From the NCBI RefSeq assembly GCF_007744675.1, contig NZ_CP036269.1, positions 6,685,046 to 6,749,045 of the forward strand: DNA of 64,000 nt. Direction: 5' to 3'. The DNA is from Gimesia alba (lineage in GTDB: Bacteria > Planctomycetota > Planctomycetia > Planctomycetales > Planctomycetaceae). The translations under genes were made by a program, and so were the position numbers. Shown here piece after piece: positions 49,326 to 57,166 of this stretch. Numbering within the stretch: position 1 is the stretch's first letter; each line of letters opens with the position of its first letter. The notes beneath the pieces were generated by a model. The model was given only the letters and a program-made list of their open reading frames with translations. It was not told the DNA's origin and searched no databases.

Positions 49326-49634
49326 CTATCGCATCGAGTGTGATTTCGCCAGTGCATCTTCTGCTTCCGCAATCCGACCGCACCGCTGGCAAATGACAGA
49401 GAGCTGCAGAAATGAAAATTTGTCATCAGGCTCTAACTCGGTGACTTTGGTTGCATGAGCAATCGCATCGTCAAAGTGACCCAGCTTCTGATTGTAGACG
49501 GCAGCTGCCGAATGCGCCAGCACGTAGTTCTCATCGAGAGCCAGGACTTCTTTCAGTTTCGTCAGGGCTTGTTCGACGTTTCCGCTCTCGTAGATTTGGA
49601 CTGCTTCATCATATAGGTTTGCAGGGGTGCTCAT
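49326..49634 (-). CDS. Small TPR-repeat protein
   Basis: 102 aa from the start at 49634 (MSTPANLYDEAVQ), nine codons inside the longest frame and preceded by CGAGG. It consists of about three tetratricopeptide helical hairpins (YDEAVQIYESGNVEQALTKL, then AAAVYNQKLGHFDDAIAHAT, then QLSVICQRCGRIAEAEDALA). A scaffold role in a protein complex is inferred from the fold; the partner is unknown. Convergent with the lipoprotein gene; no cotranscription apparent. Confidence 0.75.
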   Translation of the reverse strand: MSTPANLYDEAVQIYESGNVEQALTKLKEVLALDENYVLAHSAAAVYNQKLGHFDDAIAHATKVTELEPDDKFSFLQLSVICQRCGRIAEAEDALAKSHSMR

Positions 49635-49916
49635 CCTCGAAATCTCTCTTTTCTCTCTCAAAATGTCCAGTTGAAGTATGAGGATATTATTCAGACAACA
49701 CTGTCATCCTGACAGAAATTCTATAACATCACTACTGAAATTATAGTCATCCAAGACAAATTCCAAACGACCGATTTCCAGCTGGTGCGCTGATTTATGC
49801 TAAGCTCCTATGATAATAGATGAATCAGATGAAATCATAGGCATTTGAGTTCGGTTCCTGTAGAATTTGTAAACTTCGATTGTACTCACGATAACATGAT
49901 TTGATGAAAGCGGAAT

Positions 49917-51746
49917 GTGCCTCCAATCAATCCGACATCCAGAAATAACACAACGATTCCACGCCACGAACTCATCGCGATTGTCGCCATCATTTTGATC
50001 GGATGCCTGCTGCGATGTCTATTCCTCTCCGGCGACGCCATCGAGCATTTTGACGAAGGCGTCTATGCTTCGAATTTGTGGTTCGGCATAGAGCAGGGGG
50101 CCGAGTATCCGGGACGCTATTATTACGCGCCACCTTTGTTCCCGTTTCTGATTGAATGGTCGATGATTTTTCTGGGCAGCGGTTCCTGGGGTACGTTCCT
50201 GCCTTCTCTGTTGCTGGGGATATTGACCGTGCCTGTGGTCTGGTGGGTGGCGCGAAACTGGTTTGGTTCCGCAGCAGGACTGGTGGCTGCCAGTCTGGCC
50301 AGCTTGAGTGATCTGCATCTGATCTATAGCCGGGCTGCGTTGACCGATGTGGGGCTCGGCTTCTGTCTCTTACTGGGGGTCTACCTGATCTGGAAGAGCG
50401 ATGTTTCTCCTGGATGGAAGTGGCCTGTTCTGGCGGGCATCACCATCGGAGCAGGGTGGGCCATCAAATACAACGGCTGGCTGCCGTTGGCGGTCGGACT
50501 CTCCGGTCTGATCCCCTGGCTTCTGATTTACCGACATCAGTTGAGTCACAAGACAACATTGCTGCTCCGCTGGGCAGTGATCACAGGCATCGCGTTTCTG
50601 GTCTGGTTGCCAGTTTTAATCGGACTTCAAAAGTGGGGCGGCTATTCGGTGGTCGCGGCAAATCACAGTCGGTATGTGGTTGGATTTTCCGGCTGGTATG
50701 ATTCCTTCACAAGACAGCTGCAGAACCATCGTCTGCTGGAAGGAACATCGAACATTGCGGGTATCGGTCTGGTGAGTCTGATCCTCTGCCTGCTGTTCGT
50801 TCGCTGGTTCACATCAAGAAATATGACAGCTGACTCCAAGAAATCGGAATCGGGAAAAACGCGTTTCACGTGGAATCCCATTCTGGGAGGTGTGCTGGCT
50901 GCCCTGCCGCTCTTGGGAGCCGCTCTGATCGGGGTCAGTCCGGTACTTGGTCTGCTGGCTGTTGCCGGGATATTTCTGCAGCTGTTTTTTGCTGGCGGCT
51001 CATTCCGTCTGGTGCAGGGAGGAGAAGAGGGGGTGCAAACTGAATCGCCATCCCCCGCCGTGAATCAGTCTCTCGCAGCCTGGTTGCTGGCAGCCTGGTT
51101 CTGTGGATTGCTATTGGCAACACCCCTTTATTATCCGTATCCGCGACTGACGATTCCGTTGACGATGTCGGCCTGGTTGGGTGCCGCGGCTTTTGCTGGC
51201 TGGCTGGAACAGCGCTGCATTGGGACTCTGTTCTCATCTAACACGCAGACAGCGAAACCATCGAAGAGTCTGGCCGCGGTTCTACCGGGAGTCGCGGTTG
51301 TTGTATTCACCCTGATTCTGGTTGTGAGCTTCAAACCTTGGACGGTGGCGGCCTGGAAACCGCGCGACGGTCTGGCCATCATTGCCCGGAACATGCTCGC
51401 TGATCTCAAGTCGGAGCGTGGCTCTTCCGCCTCGGATTCCATTCTCTACATCTACGCCGAGCCGGGACTGTTTTTCAATCTCAAGTCACAAGGACATCAG
51501 CTGACTGGTCCTGTGGCTGATTTTCACTTTCTGGATTCACGTCCTGCGAATGTACCCGTCTATCTGATCGCGGGGCCACACGCGGCCGCTGATACGGAAT
51601 TCCAAAAGAAGTTCGACCCGGTCCGTGATCGATTTGAATTGGTCAAGTCATACGATTACACGCCCAGCCTGCTCGTCAGACTGAACCAGTCTCACCTGGG
51701 AAAGAAAAACGAAAGCGAACCAGTGAGGTTGTACCGCGCAAAGTAG
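49917..51746 (+). CDS. GT39/ArnT-like polytopic membrane glycosyltransferase
   Basis: 609 aa with a GTG start. It has about ten hydrophobic membrane segments, beginning with LIAIVAIILIGCLLRCLFLS. The first extracytoplasmic loop carries EHFDEGVYASNLWFG, the D-E motif typical of PMT/ArnT-type GT-C glycosyltransferases that use a polyprenyl phosphate sugar. The C-terminal half has long membrane segments and a soluble tail (residues about 480-609). Acceptor (lipid or protein) is unknown. The 3' end of this gene is duplicated, together with a parS-like site, just downstream. Confidence 0.8.
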   Translation: MPPINPTSRNNTTIPRHELIAIVAIILIGCLLRCLFLSGDAIEHFDEGVYASNLWFGIEQGAEYPGRYYYAPPLFPFLIEWSMIFLGSGSWGTFLPSLLLGILTVPVVWWVARNWFGSAAGLVAASLASLSDLHLIYSRAALTDVGLGFCLLLGVYLIWKSDVSPGWKWPVLAGITIGAGWAIKYNGWLPLAVGLSGLIPWLLIYRHQLSHKTTLLLRWAVITGIAFLVWLPVLIGLQKWGGYSVVAANHSRYVVGFSGWYDSFTRQLQNHRLLEGTSNIAGIGLVSLILCLLFVRWFTSRNMTADSKKSESGKTRFTWNPILGGVLAALPLLGAALIGVSPVLGLLAVAGIFLQLFFAGGSFRLVQGGEEGVQTESPSPAVNQSLAAWLLAAWFCGLLLATPLYYPYPRLTIPLTMSAWLGAAAFAGWLEQRCIGTLFSSNTQTAKPSKSLAAVLPGVAVVVFTLILVVSFKPWTVAAWKPRDGLAIIARNMLADLKSERGSSASDSILYIYAEPGLFFNLKSQGHQLTGPVADFHFLDSRPANVPVYLIAGPHAAADTEFQKKFDPVRDRFELVKSYDYTPSLLVRLNQSHLGKKNESEPVRLYRAK

Positions 51747-51810
51747 ATTTGGCAAGGTAGGTGTTTCACGTGGAACACCCATTGAAGTCAATTCAGGAGA
51801 CTCGATTGCC
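51681..51810. repeat. Direct repeat, copy 1 (3' end of the GT39 gene plus parS-like site)
   Basis: The segment 51681-51810 recurs at 51831-51960 (offset exactly 150 bp) with scattered substitutions. Copy 1 includes the last 22 codons of the GT39 gene and the parS-like palindrome at 51762-51777. The two copies end with the shared ATTGAAGTCAATTCAGGAGA and GACTCGATTGCC. Confidence 0.85.
51762..51777. promoter_or_regulatory. parS: parS-like centromere site 1
   Basis: TGTTTCACGTGGAACA, a near-palindrome differing from the standard bacterial parS by one base (GTGGAAC in place of GTGAAAC). It lies about 380 bp upstream of the parB start, in the spacer after the GT39 gene. ParB is expected to bind it; that follows from the known parS consensus, not from this sequence alone. 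Confidence 0.85.
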
Positions 51811-51830
51811 GGCCCAACCTGCCGTTCAAA

Positions 51831-51960
51831 TTGAATCAGTCTCACCTGGAAAAGAAAATCGAACATGAACCAGTGAGGCTGTACCGCACAAAGCAGGTTT
51901 GGCAAGGTAGGCGTTCCACGTGGAACACCCATTGAAGTCAATTCAGGAGACTCGATTGCC
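51831..51960. repeat. Direct repeat, copy 2 (3'-gene-end remnant plus parS-like site)
   Basis: Second copy of the 51681-51810 segment. It carries a diverged, non-coding copy of the GT39 3' end and the parS-like palindrome at 51912-51927. The duplication is imperfect (scattered substitutions) except around the parS core and the shared ATTGAAGTCAATTCAGGAGA, which are conserved. Confidence 0.85.
51912..51927. promoter_or_regulatory. parS: parS-like centromere site 2
   Basis: CGTTCCACGTGGAACA, with the inner 14 bases GTTCCACGTGGAAC a perfect palindrome, as in the Pseudomonas-type parS. It is placed exactly 150 bp after site 1. Confidence 0.85.
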
Positions 51961-52154
51961 TACCCCATTCGGTCCCCTTCCTACAGTCACAGAGAGAACG
52001 ATAATAGTACATCCCTGTCGTATGCTGTTCCTGTGATTCCATGAAACGCGCTCCACAAAACCCTCTTGCCTCAAATGGCAAATCAAAATAGAATCCCCGC
52101 GCCTCGTGTCATACTCTATTTTGTCAGGCAGTTTCATTGTGAGAAAAAAACGTT

Positions 52155-53138
52155 ATGGATGATCAAAATCAAAACCCAACCGACAATCCCGCTGAACAAT
52201 CAGAAACCCCAGGTGCCCCTCGTCGCAGATTGGGACGCGGCCTGAATGCACTATTAGGGCGTGGTGCGGATTCGGAATCAGATAACCAAGGTGAAGGTGC
52301 GACCGGAGAATCAGCGGAAGTTTTCGTGCCAGCCGAACAGGATCAGATCGACGTCGACCTGATTGAACGAAACCCCTACCAGCCTCGTCAGGATTTCGCA
52401 GCAGATTCTCTGAAGGAACTGGAAGGCAGTATTCGTCAACATGGCGTTCTGCAACCGTTGCTGGTGCGTCCATTTGACGGAGCCTACCAGTTGATCGCCG
52501 GTGAGCGGCGGTTGAAGGCGGCCCGTGAAGCTGGCTTGAAAACCGTTCCCTGCCGTGTGCTGAATCTGGAAGAGCGACAGGTTTGTGAAGTCGCCATTGA
52601 GGAGAACCTCAAACGGAAAGACCTGAATGTTCTCGAAAAGGCCCAGGCTTTCAAGAACTACCTGAGTCAGTTTGACAGTACGATTGAGCAACTCGCTCAA
52701 CGGCTCAGCCTCGACCGGTCGACCGTCAATAATATGATCCGTCTGCTCGATCTGGCCGAACCAGTCAAACAGGCACTGCAGGCGGAAAAGATTTCTGCCG
52801 GTCATGCACGCACCTTGTTGAGTCTGGACGAGCAACGTCAGATCTCTCTGTGTGAGCAGATCCAGTCGGAGTCACTCTCCGTTCGCAAGACCGAGGCGGA
52901 GGTCCGTAAGATCCTGAAAGGGGAAGCAGACACCGTTCCCTTTGAGAATACCAAGAAGACCACGGAAGCGCCCCAGATGACCAACCACCTGGTAGACCTG
53001 CAACAGCAGCTTCGCGAAATTCTGGGAGCCCAGGTCGAGATCAAACTCAAGACCGATCACTCGGGACAGATTCTGATCCCCTTCGATTCCAACGAAACCT
53101 TTGAGCGGATCACCGGAGTTCTTCGGAAGTCTGCCTGA
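52155..53138 (+). CDS. parB: Chromosome partitioning protein ParB
   Basis: 327 aa. The N-terminal part has RLGRGLNALLG (the classical ParB box for the ParA/Spo0J interaction), then the Box II GERRLKAAREAGLKTVPCRVL and the CTPase/DNA-binding domain around NLKRKDLNVLEKAQAFKNY with helix-turn-helix QRLSLDRSTVNNMIRL and AGHARTLLSLDEQ. The C-terminal part (about 275-325) is the dimerisation domain. The gene stands downstream of a parS pair, but parA/soj is not adjacent in the window. It is closed by a hairpin terminator. Confidence 0.96.
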   Translation: MDDQNQNPTDNPAEQSETPGAPRRRLGRGLNALLGRGADSESDNQGEGATGESAEVFVPAEQDQIDVDLIERNPYQPRQDFAADSLKELEGSIRQHGVLQPLLVRPFDGAYQLIAGERRLKAAREAGLKTVPCRVLNLEERQVCEVAIEENLKRKDLNVLEKAQAFKNYLSQFDSTIEQLAQRLSLDRSTVNNMIRLLDLAEPVKQALQAEKISAGHARTLLSLDEQRQISLCEQIQSESLSVRKTEAEVRKILKGEADTVPFENTKKTTEAPQMTNHLVDLQQQLREILGAQVEIKLKTDHSGQILIPFDSNETFERITGVLRKSA

Positions 53139-53172
53139 GACGATCCACGAATCCAGAAGCAATTCAGCGGCG

Positions 53173-53209
53173 AACCCGAAATGCGTCACTTGCCTTTCGG
53201 GTTTGCTTT
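53173..53209 (+). terminator. Rho-independent terminator after parB
   Basis: Nine-bp stem AACCCGAAA (53173-53181) with 53195-53203, followed by TGCTTTTTG. The stop codon of the convergent cytochrome gene lies in the loop. No T tract on the minus strand, so it serves parB only. Confidence 0.75.
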
Positions 53210-55441
53210 TTGTTGCAGGTTCAATTTGATATGCCGGAAGGTCGGATTACTTGGCTGCAATTGCAGCAGCGTATCGACCGACTCCAAGGCCTGCGTCCAG
53301 TTCTGCTGTTTTTCATAAAGCAATGTCAGCATCAAGCGGAAGTCAGCAGACTGCGGTTCCAGCTCGCAGGCTTTCTTGAGTGTCGTCACTGCTTCGTCTT
53401 CCCGCCCCAGCAGATAGTAGAGCAGACCCAGGCGGTATTGCAGCAGTGCATTCTCGGGCAGGAGTTTGGCATCGCGGGCCAGAAGCTCAGCTTCTTTGCT
53501 GCGCAGTTCTCTGGCTTCTTCCGTCCGTCCCTGCTGTTCGAGAAGCTGTGCCAGGTTCGATCGCGGACCAGCAACTGCGGGGGCCAGCTTGATTGCCGTC
53601 CGGAATTCCTGTTCGGCTTTTTTGAGATCCCCCTGATTCGCGTATAGAATTCCCAGGCTCATGTGGGAGCCGGTCTGGTCACCGTCCGCCAGTAAGCCCG
53701 CCTTGTATTCTTCCAGCGCGTCTTTCAATGACCTTTGGTTCTGTTTGGTGTCCGGTAGAATCGGGAGCGACGAAAGAATTCGCGCGACTTCGCTTCTCAC
53801 CCCCCGCGAGGAATCAGTCAGTCCTTTGGCGAGTAGCTTGCCGATATCATTTGCTTCCTCCCGGGAACTGGGAGTCCAGCCTTCAAACCCACGCAGGGCC
53901 GCCAGGCGAACGAGTTCTTCTTTGGACTTCAAAGACCGTTCGACAACCTTTCGGCTCTCGGGAGTATGGTAGCGGGTGGCTAATAACGAAACCGCGGTGG
54001 CGCGGACTATCGGCCCGACTTCTTTTTCGCGTGTCAGTTTGATGAGGGCCCGCTCGGCTTCCGGTTTCCCTGCACGGCCCGCTGCCAGGATTTCGCCGTA
54101 GTGTGGATCATCGCGCCGCTTGGTGCCGTACCATTTATCGACGGCCTTCGCCGCCCATTCTGGAGTTTCGTCGGCCTTGGTGTGACATTGATTACAGGCA
54201 TTGGGAGTACCCAGTTTGACTGTCAGATCGGGGCGTGGAATCCGCAGACTGTGATCCCGTCGGGGGTCAACCACCATGTAGGTCTTGGAAGGCATGTGGC
54301 ATTCGACACACGCTGCCCCTGTGCTGCCCACTTTATGGTGGTGGTGACTGGGAACATCATACTTGGCTTCGAGGTGACACTGAGTACAAAGTTTGTTGCC
54401 GGGGAATTTGAGTTTTAAGGAATGCGGGTCGTGGCAATCGGTGCAGCGGACCCCTTTGCGATACATCTTACTTTGCGTGAAAGATCCGAAGACATACACC
54501 TCTTCGTTGATCTGCCCGTCTGGATGGTACAGATGGTCTTCCAGTAGAGAGAGTGCATAGTGGTCGTGAAACCGATCCAAGGGTGTATGTCCGGGGGCAA
54601 CGTGCCTGCGGTGTGAATGGCAGGGAGCACAACTCTCGAGTTGCGCGGTCGCATCTTTCCCTTTGAGTTTGGCCAGACCATATCCATAGTGTCGATCCCA
54701 GAACAGGGACTTTGAGTTGGCCAGTTTCACATGAATCGAACCGGGACCGTGACAGGCTTCACAGCTGACGCGCATTTCAGAAAACGAAAAGTTATGAGTG
54801 TCGGAAGCAACATCATAATTTTTGGACCAGTCTGTGGTGTGGCATTCGGCACACATGTGATTCCAGTTCTGGGCAGAACCGGTCCAGTGCAACGGATCAT
54901 CCGGGCCAAACGGTTCGTCAGGACTGGCATAGTACCAGCGTTTCTGTTCGGTGTCCCAGGTCACTGGTAAGACCTGAATTTTGCCGCGTCCCAGATCCGC
55001 CAGATATTGCTGTAGCGGATGGACGCCGATCACATACTTGACTTCAAACCGGTCTCGCTTGCCATCGGGTCCTTGCGTGGTCACAAAATATTTGTCGCCT
55101 TGATGGGTCATCGTGGACGTGATGCCGAAGTGCTCCAGTTCGGTATCGTTGAAATCCCCCAGTACGAATTCGGGAGTGGCCGGGTTCATCGCCAGATCGT
55201 GATCTGATTTTTTCCAGAGTGCGGCTTCTTTCTGATGGCATTCAAAACAGGTTTGACGACCGACATAGGTTGCCTGCTCACCCTCCGGAAGACCAGACCA
55301 CCAGTCAATGGCTAAGCCAATCGATGTGATACTCAGGAATATGATGACGCCGTAAATCCATCGTTTCTTCATCGCGCTAATGCTTTGTCTGTCTATCTCA
55401 GAATGTCTGTCTGGTTGATTTCGAATGGTCTCTTTTCGCAT
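53186..55441 (-). CDS. Octaheme c-type cytochrome with HEAT-like and TPR repeats
   Basis: 751 aa. One N-terminal membrane segment (RWIYGVIIFLSITSIGLAI) would anchor it with the bulk outside. Eight CxxCH motifs (CFECH, CAECH, CEACH, CAPCH, CTDCH, CTQCH, CVECH, CNQCH) bind up to eight c-type hemes. The C-terminal 300 residues contain HEAT-like pairs (ALIKLTREKEVGPIVRATAV) and TPR repeats (GILYANQGDLKKAEQEFRTA). Such cytochrome/TPR fusions occur in planctomycetes, but the electron donor and acceptor are unknown. A downstream Met (at 55372, beginning MKKRWIYG) is an alternative start without the 23-residue extension. Confidence 0.85.
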   Translation of the reverse strand: MRKETIRNQPDRHSEIDRQSISAMKKRWIYGVIIFLSITSIGLAIDWWSGLPEGEQATYVGRQTCFECHQKEAALWKKSDHDLAMNPATPEFVLGDFNDTELEHFGITSTMTHQGDKYFVTTQGPDGKRDRFEVKYVIGVHPLQQYLADLGRGKIQVLPVTWDTEQKRWYYASPDEPFGPDDPLHWTGSAQNWNHMCAECHTTDWSKNYDVASDTHNFSFSEMRVSCEACHGPGSIHVKLANSKSLFWDRHYGYGLAKLKGKDATAQLESCAPCHSHRRHVAPGHTPLDRFHDHYALSLLEDHLYHPDGQINEEVYVFGSFTQSKMYRKGVRCTDCHDPHSLKLKFPGNKLCTQCHLEAKYDVPSHHHHKVGSTGAACVECHMPSKTYMVVDPRRDHSLRIPRPDLTVKLGTPNACNQCHTKADETPEWAAKAVDKWYGTKRRDDPHYGEILAAGRAGKPEAERALIKLTREKEVGPIVRATAVSLLATRYHTPESRKVVERSLKSKEELVRLAALRGFEGWTPSSREEANDIGKLLAKGLTDSSRGVRSEVARILSSLPILPDTKQNQRSLKDALEEYKAGLLADGDQTGSHMSLGILYANQGDLKKAEQEFRTAIKLAPAVAGPRSNLAQLLEQQGRTEEARELRSKEAELLARDAKLLPENALLQYRLGLLYYLLGREDEAVTTLKKACELEPQSADFRLMLTLLYEKQQNWTQALESVDTLLQLQPSNPTFRHIKLNLQQKANPKGK

Positions 55442-55599
55442 CTTCGAGTCAAGTCTCCGCCGTCAGATTTGGTTCCGAAGCAGGAGGTCACCTTGCGAAA
55501 ATACAACTCACTTTGCTCAATCTGGAGAATGTGTATTTCGCTACTTCTGTAATACACAATTTTCGGGAAGTGTGAAAGCAACCAGAGCAGGAAACAGAA

Positions 55600-56952
55600 T
55601 CAGACTTCATGGGGTGTTTCTTCTGGTACAAAATCTTCAGGCACCGGCTGCTCTTCGCCTTTCACTCTCAACTCGGTCTCTTCACTCAATTTTAGAAGTG
55701 GCAGGAACCGTCGCGCGATACGCGTCTCGACAGTGACACGAGAGTCATCGCTTGAATATTCCCTGGACAAGATCAACGAATGATCTTCCAGTTGCGACAG
55801 TAACTTTCCATTTCCGACGGGCGTTTCAACTTCGATGATCACATACCCGGAAGCCAAGCGGTCAATCACCGCTTGAGACAGACGGTCCAGTCCTTCGCCT
55901 GAAACCGCGCTCACACTGATTGCGTTTTCGTATTTGAGACGCAGCACATCGAGCTTCGATCTGTCTTCAACCTTGTCCGTTTTGTTAAAGACCAGGATCG
56001 CATTTTTGTAGTCGATCCCAATTTCATCCAGAACCTGATTGACCGTTTTGATATGGTGTTCCACCTCCGGATTACTGGAGTCGACCACGTGCAATAACAG
56101 GTCTGCCTGTCTCGCTTCTTCCAGCGTCGATTTGAACGAAGCGACCAGATGGTGCGGCAGGTCTCGAACGAACCCGACTGTATCACTGAGCAAAATTTCT
56201 CCCCAATGTGGAAGCTCCCAACGTCGGGTGCGAGTATCCAACGTGGCAAATAATTTGTCAGCAATATAGACGTCGGCTCCTGTGAGCGCATTCATCAGGG
56301 TGCTCTTACCCGCGTTTGTGTATCCCACAAGTGAAACGGTCAAGTGCTGAAATCGATGCGACACGGTCCGCTCACGGCGGCGTTCTACTTCCGAAAGCTT
56401 CCGCTTTAGTTCAGCGACTCGTTTGTCTAACAGTCGACGGTCGGTTTCCAGCTGCTTTTCACCAGGACCACGGCCCGCGCCGACACCCCCTTCGATGCGT
56501 TCCAAGTGAGTCCACAGACGCTTCAACCGGGGACGGAAGTAAAGTAGCTGAGCCAACTCGACCTGCAACTTGGCTTCGTAGGTTTTGGCGTGAGTGGCAA
56601 AGATATCCAGAATCAGTTCACTGCGATCCACAATGACGGTCCCGGTCTCTTCTTCAATATTCCTACCCTGTGAAGGAGAAAGATTATTATCAAAAACGAT
56701 GAGTTCGGCATCGACGTGCTTCACCATCTGCTTGAGTTCTTCGAGCTTGCCTTTGCCAAGACAAGTGGCCGGATGAGGCTGCTCTCGATTCTGAACGAGC
56801 GTGCCGACCACTTTGACGCCGGCTGTTTCGACGAGTCCTTTTAATTCATCAAGTGCCTGATCTTTTTCTATATGGCTGGAAGGGGAAATCACAGAGACCA
56901 GAATGGCTCGTTTTGCTTTGACTTGTAGTTCTTCTCGTTTTGGATCCGCCAA
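55600..56952 (-). CDS. hflX: GTPase HflX
   Basis: 450 aa. Ribosome-associated GTPase that splits stalled 70S ribosomes under stress. The N-terminal HflX domain has the conserved VVGTLVQNREQPHPATCLGKG and the glycine-rich linker GGVGAGRGPGEKQLETDRR. The G domain follows with G1 GYTNAGKST, the TLD-x-R-x-R switch segment and G3 DTVGFVRDLPHHLVASF, then NKTD (G4) and SAVSGEG (G5). A C-terminal extension (LEDHSLILSREYSSDDS) is common in bacterial HflX. No adjacent hfq. Confidence 0.96.
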   Translation of the reverse strand: MADPKREELQVKAKRAILVSVISPSSHIEKDQALDELKGLVETAGVKVVGTLVQNREQPHPATCLGKGKLEELKQMVKHVDAELIVFDNNLSPSQGRNIEEETGTVIVDRSELILDIFATHAKTYEAKLQVELAQLLYFRPRLKRLWTHLERIEGGVGAGRGPGEKQLETDRRLLDKRVAELKRKLSEVERRRERTVSHRFQHLTVSLVGYTNAGKSTLMNALTGADVYIADKLFATLDTRTRRWELPHWGEILLSDTVGFVRDLPHHLVASFKSTLEEARQADLLLHVVDSSNPEVEHHIKTVNQVLDEIGIDYKNAILVFNKTDKVEDRSKLDVLRLKYENAISVSAVSGEGLDRLSQAVIDRLASGYVIIEVETPVGNGKLLSQLEDHSLILSREYSSDDSRVTVETRIARRFLPLLKLSEETELRVKGEEQPVPEDFVPEETPHEV

Positions 56953-57166
56953 GGAGGTTCAACCTTATCTATTTAATTGGGGGAGAGTGAAAAGGGGACC
57001 AGCTTCGTGTCCCTGCTCCTACTCTCCATTTTAACAGGTTATCCAGGGGAGAATAGGCTATTTATCTCTCCTGACACCAATTCGTGGCGGTAAGTTCAGG
57101 TTATACCATGTTTTGGTGAAACCGGCACTCTGCTCAGACTTGAGAAGTGAGTGTAGATACAAATGT

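Noticed and set aside
51681..51960. Direct repeats considered as a CRISPR or IS remnant
   Set aside because: Only two copies, with unequal divergence, containing parS cores and a gene end; no spacer array, no terminal inverted repeats and no transposase.
53210..53647. Plus-strand 145-codon frame in the parB-cytochrome region
   Set aside because: It is antisense to the TPR part of the cytochrome gene and has no ribosome site or known motif.
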